Below, piece after piece: positions 18,882 to 28,036 of a DNA stretch of 64,000 bases (position 1 is the stretch's first letter; each line of letters opens with the position of its first letter). Below the pieces are notes generated by a model. The model was not told where the DNA came from. It saw only the letters and a list, made by a program, of their open reading frames with translations, and searched no databases. The position numbers and the translations under genes were made by a program. The DNA comes from Spirochaetia bacterium 38H-sp (GTDB lineage: Bacteria > Spirochaetota > Spirochaetia > Winmispirales > Winmispiraceae): assembly GCA_039023545.1 (NCBI GenBank), contig JBCHKQ010000001.1, positions 806,001-870,000 on the forward strand. The letters are read 5' to 3'.

Positions 18882-20050
18882 CAGATAATACACTCCCTTC
18901 TTCCTGTGTTCAGCTGGTATGTTTTCCGGATGTAGACTTCTCACTTATAGAGAAAAAACTGGGTCTTGCATTTGAAAATGGTATTGATACTCTTATTGCT
19001 TGGCTACCTTATGACTTTTTTGTTTATGGAGAAAGATTAAGAAACATTTGTAACAAGTTGGGTATGATGCTGTACTGGTGGTTTCCTGTTTTGTCCGATA
19101 ATCCTGTGCATGATACTTCTTCTGGTATTGTTCCGGCTCATGTTTCTTTTTATGAGTCAAGGGGTGATTTTTATTCCAATGAGGAGTTTGTTTTTATATG
19201 TCCCAATGATAGCAAAAATATGGCTGCTCTTTTTTCTTATTATGAACGTGTTCTTGAGAGTGGTTTTTTTGACGGGGTTTTTCTGGACAGGATAAGGTTT
19301 CCTTCCCCTGCCAATGGGTTTGATATGCTTTTTTCCTGTTTTTGCTCCTATTGTATGAGAAAATATCCTTTTCTTGAGAATTATAAGGAACTGGAGCATC
19401 CTGTTATTTCTTTTTTATCTTCTGGGAACAGGGATTATTATGATTTTTTGCTAGTCAATGGCTATGGAGATTGGCTCAAATATAGGTTTTCTTCTATTTA
19501 TGATGTTGTCTCTACGTTGTCTTTAAAAGCAAAAGAGAGAAATCTTACAGTTGCTCTTGATCTTTTTTCTCCTTCTCTTTCTCTTTTTGTAGGTCAGGAT
19601 TATAGAAAACTATCTTTTTGTGCGGATTGGATAAAGCCTATGGTCTATATTTCCACACGAGGGCCTGCCACTCTGCCATATGAGCTTGAGTTTTTGATGT
19701 GTTCTTCATCTGCAGCTGGTTGCGATAATTCTTTTGTTCTTTCTGATTTGCAAAGACTTTGCGGTATCCTAGCTGTTTATTCAGGCTGTAAAATTTCTGT
19801 TCCTTTTTCTGTTTTTACTTCCGAGCTTGTTATGGCTTCTGCTCTGTCTTCTTGTCCTGTATATGCCGGTGTTGAGCTTGTAAGGGTAGATAATCCCAAT
19901 TTTTCTGTTGACAGGAATCTGGTTGGGGTTTATGCCGATGCCCTCTTGAGTATGGATATGCCTTTTGTTGCAAGTTGGGATTTATTGTCTATTCCAGATG
20001 AGTATTTTTTTCTTATGTCAAGAGAAAAAAATAAAGGGTTGCAACTGTAG
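18878..20050 (+). CDS. Putative TIM-barrel glycoside hydrolase-like protein
   Basis: 390 residues, no signal peptide. The segments GFFDGVFLDRIRFPSP, LTVALDLFSPSLS and FCADWIKPMVYIST follow the strand-end pattern of the uncharacterised GHL10/DUF4015-type glycosidase-like TIM barrels, where acidic residues after FDGVxLDR serve catalysis. I do not recognise a precise family. The 4-bp overlap with the permease indicates that it processes the sugar imported by this operon, probably in the cytosol. Cys-rich for a cytosolic enzyme (CSCFCSYCMRK). Confidence 0.6.
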   Translation: MTDNTLPSSCVQLVCFPDVDFSLIEKKLGLAFENGIDTLIAWLPYDFFVYGERLRNICNKLGMMLYWWFPVLSDNPVHDTSSGIVPAHVSFYESRGDFYSNEEFVFICPNDSKNMAALFSYYERVLESGFFDGVFLDRIRFPSPANGFDMLFSCFCSYCMRKYPFLENYKELEHPVISFLSSGNRDYYDFLLVNGYGDWLKYRFSSIYDVVSTLSLKAKERNLTVALDLFSPSLSLFVGQDYRKLSFCADWIKPMVYISTRGPATLPYELEFLMCSSSAAGCDNSFVLSDLQRLCGILAVYSGCKISVPFSVFTSELVMASALSSCPVYAGVELVRVDNPNFSVDRNLVGVYADALLSMDMPFVASWDLLSIPDEYFFLMSREKNKGLQL

Positions 20051-20062
20051 CTGTTTTGTTTA

Positions 20063-20106
20063 TGCCGGAGGCAGCACGGATCGCTGTTGCGTGCCGTGCG
20101 TTCGGT
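20063..20106 (-). repeat. Capped-hairpin element, copy R3 (reverse)
   Basis: TGCCGGAGGCA at 20063-20073, short stem GCACGG/CCGTGC (20074-20079 with 20094-20099), CGTTCGGT at 20099-20106 followed by ATAAAA. Single copy next to a separate terminator hairpin. Confidence 0.75.
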
Positions 20107-20115
20107 ATAAAAAAT

Positions 20116-20140
20116 GCCGGGCATTGCCCGGCTTTGTTTT
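20116..20140. terminator. Bidirectional terminator between convergent genes
   Basis: Perfect stem GCCGGGC/GCCCGGC with an ATT loop, TTTGTTTT on the plus side and an A-run on the other side (T-run on the minus strand). It serves the glycosidase-like gene and the convergent peptidase-MA-like gene. Confidence 0.85.
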
Positions 20141-21473
20141 ACATTCCTGTTTGTTCTTTTTCTGTTATTTTTGTTAGTATTGTATCTGCTTTTGTTCCGT
20201 AGTCTTCCGGCGAAAGCTCTTTTGCGGTATTAAGGTATTCTTTTGCTTTGTCGTAGTCCTGTGAGGCGTATGCATTGACTCCAAGTGCATAGCTTGTTAT
20301 GGCTTTGTCCGCGCCTTTTTCCAGTGCTGTTGAGTAGTAATATTCTGCGAGCGAGTAGTCGGACTGTGCATAGGCTGCAAGTCCTAGGTAGTAGTAAGGC
20401 GCAAAGTGGTCTGGGTTTAGCTTGGAGGCTTTTACAAAGGTTTCCTGGGCTTCCTTGAGTTTTCCTTCTTTGTAGAGGCTTATTCCGTCTTCCAAGAGGT
20501 TTCGGAATGATTTTTTGTTCTTGATATAAGATTTAAAATCCGTTTCCATTTGTTCTGATTTTAGCCAGGCAAAAACTCGCTTTTTGAGTATTGTCTGGTT
20601 TTCCTGATATGTTGCATCTGGAGAGAGCACCTTAAATGTATCCCAGAGCGCGCGGTTGTAGTCCTTGTTCCATTCATAGGTGAGGAAGGATACAAATCCC
20701 CAGGCCTCCGGATAGTATGTTTCTAGTTTTTGGCTTGCCTCGTCCATCTCCATATCCAGGAGCTCTGAGAGTGGTATAAGCGAATACGTGCTGTTTCCTT
20801 CAACAATGTTTTTGAGACTTTCTAGCCACATAAGGTTTTCTTTATAATTTATAGTGCCGTCTTGGGGGCTGTACTCGCTGGCTTCAAAGAACACTGCCAT
20901 GCCTTCCTGTAGCCAGAGTGGTGGATTGCTGATAAATGCTCTCAGGAACTGGATTGTACCCTGATGCATAAGCTGTCTGTAGAACTCTTCTGTATCTTCT
21001 TTCTGATAAGCAACCAATTCTCTTTTGGACGGTGTGGAGTAATGCAGGTAGATGAAACTGTCTCTGGTTGTTCCTGTAAGGCGTTTTATATATGTGTCAT
21101 AGTCGTCCTGAGAAGTAAAAATACGCACATTGAGGGTTTCTGTCAGGGACTCTGTATCAAATCGGAATGTTTTGTTTGCAAGACTAAAAAGAGCTTCCAT
21201 AAATGTTGCAATCTTGTTTGCAAAATCTTCGGATATATCTGTTTTTACATAATAATGCGTGCTTGTTGCAGTATACAGTTTGGCAACAGCTTTATTACTT
21301 TCTTCCTGTGTATCAGCTGTCTGTGTGTCTGTGCTTGTTGTAGGACTTGTCTCTCCTGTCTGTATCTCTTTGCTTGTTGTAGGAGTATCGGCCTGTGTAT
21401 CTGGACTTACCTCCTGAGAAAATGCTGATAGAGTCAGCATTAGAGTAATAAGCAGAGCTATATATTTTTTCAT
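20139..21473 (-). CDS. Exported peptidase-MA-like protein with C-terminal TPR repeats
   Basis: 444 residues: signal peptide (cleavage after about SAFS-Q), a Thr/Ser/Gln-rich linker with DTQ-type repeats (about 20-60), a gluzincin-like domain (about 65-310) and three TPRs (about 330-435). The place of the zinc motif reads HQGTIQF instead of HExxH, while the downstream WLQEGMAVFFE segment typical of the family is kept, so it may be a non-catalytic relative that binds protein or peptidoglycan in the periplasm. It has no operon partner; the next gene upstream is 46 bp away on the same strand. Confidence 0.7.
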   Translation of the reverse strand: MKKYIALLITLMLTLSAFSQEVSPDTQADTPTTSKEIQTGETSPTTSTDTQTADTQEESNKAVAKLYTATSTHYYVKTDISEDFANKIATFMEALFSLANKTFRFDTESLTETLNVRIFTSQDDYDTYIKRLTGTTRDSFIYLHYSTPSKRELVAYQKEDTEEFYRQLMHQGTIQFLRAFISNPPLWLQEGMAVFFEASEYSPQDGTINYKENLMWLESLKNIVEGNSTYSLIPLSELLDMEMDEASQKLETYYPEAWGFVSFLTYEWNKDYNRALWDTFKVLSPDATYQENQTILKKRVFAWLKSEQMETDFKSYIKNKKSFRNLLEDGISLYKEGKLKEAQETFVKASKLNPDHFAPYYYLGLAAYAQSDYSLAEYYYSTALEKGADKAITSYALGVNAYASQDYDKAKEYLNTAKELSPEDYGTKADTILTKITEKEQTGM

Positions 21474-21519
21474 GGCATTACTCCTTCTCTATAAATAGTA
21501 CGGTGCAGACGGTAGGCTG

Positions 21520-22407
21520 TCAAATCTTTTTCTTTTTATCAGCCTTTTTCCCCCTTATCTTATCGACAATTATGTGCAATTCCTCCACTACTATACCGGT
21601 AAATCTTTCTAATTTTTCTACGATATATTGCTGCAATTCGTGCATTGTGGATGCAAGCTCCTTTCCAAAGGGGACGCTCAAAAACAAAGTAATTCTGTAT
21701 GCTCCTTTTTCTTCCACGATATTGGCTCTGGACAGTTCCAGATCCTCATCGTACTCCGCGAGGCAATGCAGAATCATCTCTGTAATAGCGCTCTCCGATA
21801 TGGTCACAGTTCCCTTATCCGCAAACTCCGGCCTTACTACACTCTTTTCTATCATCTTTTCCCTTTTAAAAAAGGCAAAACCCTTCTTAAAAAACAATTT
21901 TACAGAGTCAGACAGAATCTGCGGATAAGTTCTCTTAATCTCAAGTGCAGGAACAGGTATTACATGCTTGCCATGGGTTTTTCTGTAATGCATCGCAGTC
22001 TCTATTTCCTCCTGGGATGCAACATCCTCTATCATTATAAACTTGCTTATTGCAGGAAGCTCCAACCTTCTTGCAATCTTTTCTGCCATCTTTTTTGACG
22101 TAGCCAGAATCAAAATCTTGTTAAACTTTTCTGCTCTCAGCGCCTCGACTGCCTGCTTCTTATGAGACTCCTTCTGAAACAGCGCAGTCTTGACAGCTCC
22201 TAGATAAGTATTCTCCTTCTTGGCAGACTCACCTGCAATGATATTCTTGCCTTTTATGATAAGCCCGTCATCTACTATGATAGGAATACCGTACTTCTCG
22301 GCGACCAGTTTTGCCCTAAAACTCTTTCCTGTCCCGCTTTTACCTATAAGCGCAAAAACCTTAACACCCTTAAACAGCCACTTGATATTGGTAAAAAAAA
22401 GCTTCAT
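21520..22407 (-). CDS. P-loop NTPase fused to an Asp23/Gls24-like domain
   Basis: 295 residues. The N-terminal domain has a clear P-loop (LIGKSGTGKSF, residues about 21-31) and resembles an RNA/nucleotide kinase fold without an obvious Walker B. From about residue 195 the segment GTVTISESAITEMILHCLAE to VEELHIIVDKIR matches Asp23/Gls24 (YloU) proteins, which are linked to envelope stress or membrane anchoring. The combination is unusual. The protein ends in a lysine-rich tail. Function is not known to me. Confidence 0.65.
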   Translation of the reverse strand: MKLFFTNIKWLFKGVKVFALIGKSGTGKSFRAKLVAEKYGIPIIVDDGLIIKGKNIIAGESAKKENTYLGAVKTALFQKESHKKQAVEALRAEKFNKILILATSKKMAEKIARRLELPAISKFIMIEDVASQEEIETAMHYRKTHGKHVIPVPALEIKRTYPQILSDSVKLFFKKGFAFFKREKMIEKSVVRPEFADKGTVTISESAITEMILHCLAEYDEDLELSRANIVEEKGAYRITLFLSVPFGKELASTMHELQQYIVEKLERFTGIVVEELHIIVDKIRGKKADKKKKI

Positions 22408-22461
22408 GTAACTGATTGTATTTTACTTGTCATTTATAGGCAAGCATATAAAACAAAATAG

Positions 22462-22506
22462 ATCGAACGCGCCGTGACGCCTTGCGTCACAGCGCTGCCT
22501 CCGGCG
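22462..22506 (+). repeat. Capped-hairpin element, copy R4a
   Basis: Variant cap ATCGAACG at 22462-22469, 12-bp stem with one mismatch (22469-22480 with 22484-22495), cap TGCCTCCGGCG at 22496-22506. Inward-facing pair with R4b. Confidence 0.78.
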
Positions 22507-22543
22507 GAAGAAAAGTGAATATCTGCGTGCTTTGCCTACTATC

Positions 22544-22614
22544 TGCCGAAGGCAGGAGACCCTGCGGCATTCTCTGACTGTCTTTCCGGATATGTCGCAG
22601 GGACGACGTTCGGT
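22544..22614 (-). repeat. Capped-hairpin element, copy R4b (reverse)
   Basis: TGCCGAAGGCA at 22544-22554, stem CCCTGCG (22560-22566) with CGCAGGG (22596-22602), CGTTCGGT at 22607-22614. Its stem resembles that of R8, so it belongs to a long-loop subgroup. The pair spans 153 bp. Confidence 0.75.
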
Positions 22615-22651
22615 TTTATTAAATTACGAATATTTTAAAGTACTTGTAAAA

Positions 22652-23599
22652 TTATTGAGAGATAGAAGACAAAAAATCGTAAAAAGCCTTTTCCCAGTCC
22701 GGTAAAAACTTGTCCAAAATACTGCGGGACTCCGTATGAGGCTGTGCTGTAATTCCCTCTGCAGGTAAGAAAGAGCTGTCTTCCTGAGGTTTTAAAAAAA
22801 ACGCATGTAAAAACGGTTTAATCTCAAGCCGGCTTCCGTATCTTTTGTCGCCAGCAAGTACGTGTGAGTGCAATGCAGCCTGTACGCGTATCTGATGGGT
22901 GAGCCCTGTCTCTATCCTGCATACAACAAGGGACAAATCCTTGCCATTTACAATTGGAGTGACATGGGTTATGGCCTTTTTTCCAGTCTCTTTTTTTCTC
23001 ACACCCTTAAAGTCCTTCTCCAGATTATCCGTCCATGTTTCTACTTTCTTGGCACAACCCTCCATAAGAGCAAGATAGTACTTGAGAAAGCGTCTTTCTC
23101 TCATCATCCGGGTAAACCATCTTGCACCGTCTATGGATGAAGAGAAGACCACGATGCCAGAACTTATCTTGTCTAGCCTGTGAAGAGGAGAAGGAGAAAA
23201 GGCAAGAGAATCAGAGAGCTTACCAGATAGATAAGATCTGACACTATCTGTGAGTGAACCTTTCCCATGTGTTGGTATGCCTGGGTGCTTGTTTATTGCA
23301 AGAAGATGCCTGTTTTCCATAAGAATATCATCAGGTTTTATTACATATTGTGTTCTGAGGTTTTCTGTTTTTTTCTTTATAGTATCCTTTAGATTCCTTT
23401 TGATGCTTATAACATTGCCTGTATGCACCCTTGTATTCTGGGGAACCTTTTTCCCGTCAAGTCGTATATGACCTTTTCTGATAGCAGAATACACAAGAGA
23501 AAGAGAGGCATCTTTTAACAGTGTTCTGAGAAGCCTGTCTAGCCTTTTGCCCTCATCATCCTCTCCCGCTGTAAATTCCATAAAAATATCTTTATCCAT
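22652..23599 (-). CDS. RluA-family pseudouridine synthase
   Basis: 315 residues. An N-terminal S4 RNA-binding domain (about 15-75: KRLDRLLRTLLKDASLSLVY) is followed by the RluA catalytic domain with the signature HRLDKISSGIVVFSS, catalytic Asp143, and LVVCRIETGLTHQIRVQ. It isomerises uridines in 23S rRNA (RluC/RluD-like); the exact site cannot be assigned. It stands alone and is divergent from the PAP2-like gene. Confidence 0.9.
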   Translation of the reverse strand: MDKDIFMEFTAGEDDEGKRLDRLLRTLLKDASLSLVYSAIRKGHIRLDGKKVPQNTRVHTGNVISIKRNLKDTIKKKTENLRTQYVIKPDDILMENRHLLAINKHPGIPTHGKGSLTDSVRSYLSGKLSDSLAFSPSPLHRLDKISSGIVVFSSSIDGARWFTRMMRERRFLKYYLALMEGCAKKVETWTDNLEKDFKGVRKKETGKKAITHVTPIVNGKDLSLVVCRIETGLTHQIRVQAALHSHVLAGDKRYGSRLEIKPFLHAFFLKPQEDSSFLPAEGITAQPHTESRSILDKFLPDWEKAFYDFLSSISQ

Positions 23600-23691
23600 A
23601 GCTTTCCGATGCAGCCCTTTAGCCCATTATATCCTTGACAAATTATGAATCACAGAAGAAACTATCCTCAAACAATAAAAAAAGGTCAATG

Positions 23692-24159
23692 ATGAAAGAA
23701 AAGATTTCCGCACTGTTTGTAAGCCCTGTATTTCTTTCTGCTTTTTTCAGCTGGTTTGGTGCCCAGCTGTTAAAAGTTATAATAGATACCTTAAAACGGC
23801 GTGCCAGAAAAAAGGAAGATGTAGTCTCCACGCTGTTATGGAAGACAGGAGGAATGCCATCCAGCCATTCCTCACTTGTAACAGCCCTTACAACATCAAT
23901 AGGTTTTGTAGAAGGTATAACATCTCCACTTTTTATAATGAGCTTTTTCTATGCCGCAATAATAATACGGGATGCCATGGGGGTAAGAAAAGCCGCAGGG
24001 CTGCAGGCACAGAAGATAAACGAGATGGGTGAATATCTAAAAAAGAATCATAATATGGACTTCTCTCCTGTAAAGGTTGTACATGGCCATAAAGTAGAAG
24101 AAGTAATAGTGGGAATGGTTCTAGGCTTTTTTATTGCTCTTGCCTTCTGTCTGTTATAG
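23692..24159 (+). CDS. Divergent PAP2 family protein (DUF212/YuiD-like)
   Basis: 155 residues. ATG 23692 is chosen with AAAGG 6 nt upstream. The sequence KTGGMPSSHSSLVTALTTSIG and VKVVHGHKVEEVIVGMVLG carry the conserved SSH and GH(K) segments of acid phosphatase/vanadium haloperoxidase-related membrane proteins. About four membrane helices. Probably a lipid-phosphate phosphatase or relative. It ends 19 bp before the next gene, so it may be the first gene of the Rnf-like operon. Confidence 0.85.
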   Translation: MKEKISALFVSPVFLSAFFSWFGAQLLKVIIDTLKRRARKKEDVVSTLLWKTGGMPSSHSSLVTALTTSIGFVEGITSPLFIMSFFYAAIIIRDAMGVRKAAGLQAQKINEMGEYLKKNHNMDFSPVKVVHGHKVEEVIVGMVLGFFIALAFCLL

Positions 24160-24178
24160 TTTTTTGGAGATTTTACTT

Positions 24179-25678
24179 ATGGCAAAAAAAAAGAGCAAAG
24201 CATTGTTTTTTGCTATATCGTTTTTTTTACTTCTCTCTGTTTTGCTGCTTCTTTTTGCTGTTGCTATTCCCTCATTTTTTTCTGATGTTTCTTCTAATGT
24301 TTGGAAATCCTACCGTGTTTTGGCCTATCGCTATGATACGGATGAAGAAGCTCTGCTAGCTTCTCTAGAAAAACTTGGCTTTACCAATATAATAACTAAA
24401 AAAAGGCAAAAAATAGAAATTTCTACTTTTTCTGGGAAAAAAGAATATCCTCTGGACTATATAGAAGAGAAGTTTGACTCGGATGATCCTAGACTGGATG
24501 CATATATAAAATGGCTTCCTGACATGTTTTCTGCAAAACAGGGAGATGTAGACTATAAATTGATGTATGTAAATACCAATCTTTCTGTTCCTTCTTTTTT
24601 TATAAAGATATATCCTGTATTGAGAAAATACAGAGACAGGGTGATTCTTCCTTTTTTTAACAGAATATCCAGATTGGCAATGGCATTTTTTTATTTTCTG
24701 CTATCTCTTCCTCTTATTGTAAGGGCAAAAGGTATAAGGATATGGGCCTTTATAAGCTTGGGACTTTGGACGATTACTATATGGACAGCCGGTTCTTTTG
24801 TTTTTTCATTTGCTGTTGTTTTTCTTGTGGGATTTGTTATCTTACTTGACGAGTTAAAACCTTTTATGGAAACAACTATAATGTGGAAAAAGGACAAGAG
24901 ACTTCTTTTACCTCTCTTGGTTAAAGGCTTTATTCCTGTTTTTATATTGTCAGTTATGCCTTTTGTAAAAGGCATGCTTTTACCATCTATTATCTTGTTG
25001 TTTGCTCATGTATTGATTATAGCTCTTATTTTTGTGAGATTGCGTATCAAGAGACTTGCTAGTTCCCACAGAATATTTCTGCCTCTTGGCATAAAAAAGA
25101 CAGGATTAAAAGATATTTTTGATACAAAATACTCTTCCCCAATAAGTATTTTATTTTTTGCCAGTCTTCTGGGATTTTTTGTTTCCTACATTGATATATC
25201 GGGAAACAGTATTGTCATGCCTGTACCTGTTGTCTCTGAAATGATGTGGAATGATGATAATATAAAGCCATATGAACTTTATATTGCACACATGGCTTAT
25301 CAGGATGGTTTTTTGTATAATTTCCCTTTTAAAGTTCCTAAAGAGGGTGAGAGTATAAGGCTTCCTTTTTATAAAATACAGGGAGCAAACGTAAAGAAAG
25401 AAGAAAGAATCATGTTTTCCTATGATGGAGATTGGTTTGACGAGGTCTTGACTGTATCTTTGGATAACATTGCGAGACTTTTTATAGAAAATCCTTCCTG
25501 TGCTGTTCAAAAATCTCGTCCCTCTGCTATAATAAGCACAAAAAGTCCCAAGACAGTAGCAATTATTCTATTGCTTCTGCCTTTTTGCTGGAGAAGCATA
25601 AAGTCTTATTTGACTTTTGATTTTAGGTATGTTATGAGAGCAGAAGTCGAAAAAGAAAGAAGGCAGGCAGCTGCATGA
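24179..25678 (+). CDS. Unknown polytopic membrane protein leading the Rnf-like operon
   Basis: 499 residues; ATG 24179 follows TTGGAGA at good spacing and corrects a longer open frame. One N-terminal helix (about 9-30), an outside domain of about 140 residues, four to six helices (about 180-290), a helix near 325-345, a beta-rich outside segment (about 350-445) and a last helix (about 460-475). Only two cysteines, so no Fe-S cluster. I do not recognise the family. Its stop overlaps the RnfC-like start (ATGA), so it is translationally coupled and probably part of the complex. Confidence 0.7.
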   Translation: MAKKKSKALFFAISFFLLLSVLLLLFAVAIPSFFSDVSSNVWKSYRVLAYRYDTDEEALLASLEKLGFTNIITKKRQKIEISTFSGKKEYPLDYIEEKFDSDDPRLDAYIKWLPDMFSAKQGDVDYKLMYVNTNLSVPSFFIKIYPVLRKYRDRVILPFFNRISRLAMAFFYFLLSLPLIVRAKGIRIWAFISLGLWTITIWTAGSFVFSFAVVFLVGFVILLDELKPFMETTIMWKKDKRLLLPLLVKGFIPVFILSVMPFVKGMLLPSIILLFAHVLIIALIFVRLRIKRLASSHRIFLPLGIKKTGLKDIFDTKYSSPISILFFASLLGFFVSYIDISGNSIVMPVPVVSEMMWNDDNIKPYELYIAHMAYQDGFLYNFPFKVPKEGESIRLPFYKIQGANVKKEERIMFSYDGDWFDEVLTVSLDNIARLFIENPSCAVQKSRPSAIISTKSPKTVAIILLLLPFCWRSIKSYLTFDFRYVMRAEVEKERRQAAA

Positions 25679-26991
25679 ATATACTTACAAAGAAAAAAAA
25701 GGGTGTTGAGTTTATAGATTACAGGAGCAGATTTTGTGATGATGTTCTTACCACAGCTCTTCCAAGGATTGTGGTTCTGCCTCTGGGATACGGAAAGATA
25801 AAGCCAGCCAATCCTCTTGTGCATGAGGGTGCTGCTGTAAAAGAGGGGCAGCTTATTGCAAAGCCGGATAATAGAGAGAGTATACCTCTGTTTTCTCCTG
25901 TGCCAGGTGTTGTAAAGGATATAAGAAAGATTACCCTGCCTGACGGTGATAAGCAGAGCGCCATAATAATAGAATTGTCCGGGACGTTTAACAGAAAGTC
26001 TGCAAGTCCTGATCTTTCTTCTTACATAAACGTTTCTCCAGAAGAATTATGGAAACTCTTATACGCAAGAGGTCTTGCAAGGCATTCTCAACCTGCTCTT
26101 CCTCCGTATCTTTTTATGCCGCTTCCGGGTAAGAAGGCTAAGACTCTCATTGTAAGGTGTTTCCCTAACCAGCCATGGGATAATACGGAAAGTATCATCT
26201 TCAGAAATATGTATCGTGAGATGATGATTGGGCTTCATGCCCTTGTCAGAACAACTATGCCGCAACGGCTTGTTTTGTTTCTAGAAAAAGATGCGGATTA
26301 TCAGAATAACAGTGAGAAGATATTTGCAGACAGCAGGGAATGGGGAGTTCCCACAGCGATAATGCCTGCTGATGATTTTTATCCTTCTGCCCATGACTTT
26401 ATGCTTATAGAAAAGACAGATGGAACTCGTCTTAAGTATGGAGATATCCCCGCCATGATGGGCTATGTGATAGTAGAACCTTCTACTCTGATAGATGTTT
26501 ATAATATCATTGCTTTTGATAGGCCTGTTCTTGAGCAGCTTGTGAGTGTAGGAGGAGATGCCATAGGGCAGCCTACGGTCTGTAAGATAAAAAAAGGTAT
26601 GCCTGTTTTTGAACTTGTAAATATTAAGGAGCTTTCTCTTAAGACAGAAGATGTCGATGTCTTCTGGGGAGGTCCTATGACAGGGTATTCTTCTGACTGG
26701 CTCGGTTCTCCTGTCCTGCCTGGTATTTCTGCCATAACTGTAAACAAAAGAGTAAGAAAACCCTGTCCTTCTGTGTGTATAAAGTGTGCTTCCTGTAGTG
26801 CTGTTTGTCCGCGCAATCTTGAGCCGATGCTCCTCTATGATTTTATAGAGTCTTCTGAGGTGGAAAAAGCATTTAAAGCTGGGCTTGGCTATTGCATAGA
26901 GTGCGGATTGTGTTCTTTTGTCTGTCAGTCTTCTCTGCCACTGAGTCCTGTTTTTTCTCAAGCTTTAAAAGAGGTGAATCAGCATGAGTAA
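25675..26991 (+). CDS. RnfC-like Fe-S subunit lacking the FMN/NADH glycine loop
   Basis: 438 residues aligning with RnfC from end to end. Two ferredoxin-type clusters are intact: C368xxC371xxC374xxxC378P and C407xxC410xxC413xxxC417. The RnfC nucleotide loop (GGAGFPT followed by NGAECEPY in ordinary RnfC) reads ARHSQPALP and RCFPNQPW here, so NADH and FMN binding is probably lost. Other RnfC landmarks remain (SVGGDAIGQP and WGGPMTGYSSDWLGSPV). Canonical RnfC oxidises or reduces NAD at the cytosolic face; here it may only pass electrons between two 4Fe-4S clusters. First of five overlapping rnf-like genes. Confidence 0.85.
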   Translation: MNILTKKKKGVEFIDYRSRFCDDVLTTALPRIVVLPLGYGKIKPANPLVHEGAAVKEGQLIAKPDNRESIPLFSPVPGVVKDIRKITLPDGDKQSAIIIELSGTFNRKSASPDLSSYINVSPEELWKLLYARGLARHSQPALPPYLFMPLPGKKAKTLIVRCFPNQPWDNTESIIFRNMYREMMIGLHALVRTTMPQRLVLFLEKDADYQNNSEKIFADSREWGVPTAIMPADDFYPSAHDFMLIEKTDGTRLKYGDIPAMMGYVIVEPSTLIDVYNIIAFDRPVLEQLVSVGGDAIGQPTVCKIKKGMPVFELVNIKELSLKTEDVDVFWGGPMTGYSSDWLGSPVLPGISAITVNKRVRKPCPSVCIKCASCSAVCPRNLEPMLLYDFIESSEVEKAFKAGLGYCIECGLCSFVCQSSLPLSPVFSQALKEVNQHE

Positions 26992-28036
26992 TGCTTTTTT
27001 TAACAGGGGAGGATATGCGGGTACGCGTCATGCAGCTCGTGATTATAAGCTTTTGTTTTCTTTTTTACCTGTTATCCTCATGTCTGTTTTACTAAGAGGT
27101 CCTGCAACGCTTGTTGTATGGGCGCTGTCCGGTATGTTTTCTGTCCTTTTGGATTTTTTGCTTTCTGTTCTTGATAGAAGGCAATATTGTTTTTCGCCTT
27201 ATTCATTGCTTCTTGGATTTTTTATTGCAGCTTATCTTCCTGATGGAGTTTCTTTATATCATCTTTTTGTTGCTATTGGTTTTGCTCATGTTGTTGTACT
27301 ATGGCCTTTTGGGGGCAGGGGATATGCATGGCTCAATCCTGTTGCTGCAGGGGTTGTTTTTATAATGCTTGCAGTCCCTTCTCTTTTGTCTTCTTTTTCT
27401 GCAACTCTCTATTCTCAGTCTGATACTTTGCCTTTTTTTCTTATAAAACAATCGGCCGCTTCCACTCCTGTTATGGCTTCTGTCTCTTTTTCTGCCAGTA
27501 GTTTTGATTCTGCCATATCCTCTTATCTCAATGACAGTATTCTTTCTTCTTTTGCAGCTTATATTCCTTCCGGTTATGTTGATCTTTTTCTGGGTAATGT
27601 TCCGGGTCCGCTAGCAGCTATTTCTACTGCTCCTGTTATCTTGATAGGAGCATATTTACTGTGGGATTATGTTGTTGATGCTGTGAGTGTGATTTCTTTT
27701 CTTGCTGTATATGCCTGTTTTGTCTGGTTTTTTGGCAGCTTTGCAGATACCGGTGTCTTTGCCCAGGGAGATGTTCTTTTTTATCTTTTTTCTACTGATG
27801 TTTTCTTTGCTGCATTTTTCTTACTGTCAGACCCCATATCCACTCCTTTTTCTATGCTCTTGTCGCGATTGTGGTCTGCCTTTTTAGGCTTGTTGGCTGC
27901 TCTTTTTTCTGTTATGGGTTTTTCTCCTTTTCCTGCTCTGCTTGCCATAGGTGTGGGCTGTGTTTTTGTGCCTCTTACGAATTATATAAAAACACGCTTT
28001 GTTCTCTTACAGGGGGCTAAAGATGAAGAAAACTGA
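26984..28036 (+). CDS. RnfD-like membrane subunit
   Basis: 350 residues, about ten helices, homologous to RnfD/NqrB (RDYKLLFSFLPVILMSVLLRGP at the N-terminus; FGGRGYAWLNPVAAGVVF). The flavinylation motif S-G-A-T-P of ordinary RnfD is replaced by SAASTP; Thr161 keeps the Thr-Pro and could still take FMN, less certainly than in the canonical motif. Overlaps the RnfC-like gene by 8 bp and the next gene by 14 bp. Confidence 0.85.
   Translation: MSNAFFNRGGYAGTRHAARDYKLLFSFLPVILMSVLLRGPATLVVWALSGMFSVLLDFLLSVLDRRQYCFSPYSLLLGFFIAAYLPDGVSLYHLFVAIGFAHVVVLWPFGGRGYAWLNPVAAGVVFIMLAVPSLLSSFSATLYSQSDTLPFFLIKQSAASTPVMASVSFSASSFDSAISSYLNDSILSSFAAYIPSGYVDLFLGNVPGPLAAISTAPVILIGAYLLWDYVVDAVSVISFLAVYACFVWFFGSFADTGVFAQGDVLFYLFSTDVFFAAFFLLSDPISTPFSMLLSRLWSAFLGLLAALFSVMGFSPFPALLAIGVGCVFVPLTNYIKTRFVLLQGAKDEEN

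Noticed and set aside
26281..26961. 226-codon minus-strand frame under the RnfC-like gene
   Set aside because: Composition is that of an antisense shadow of a conserved coding region.
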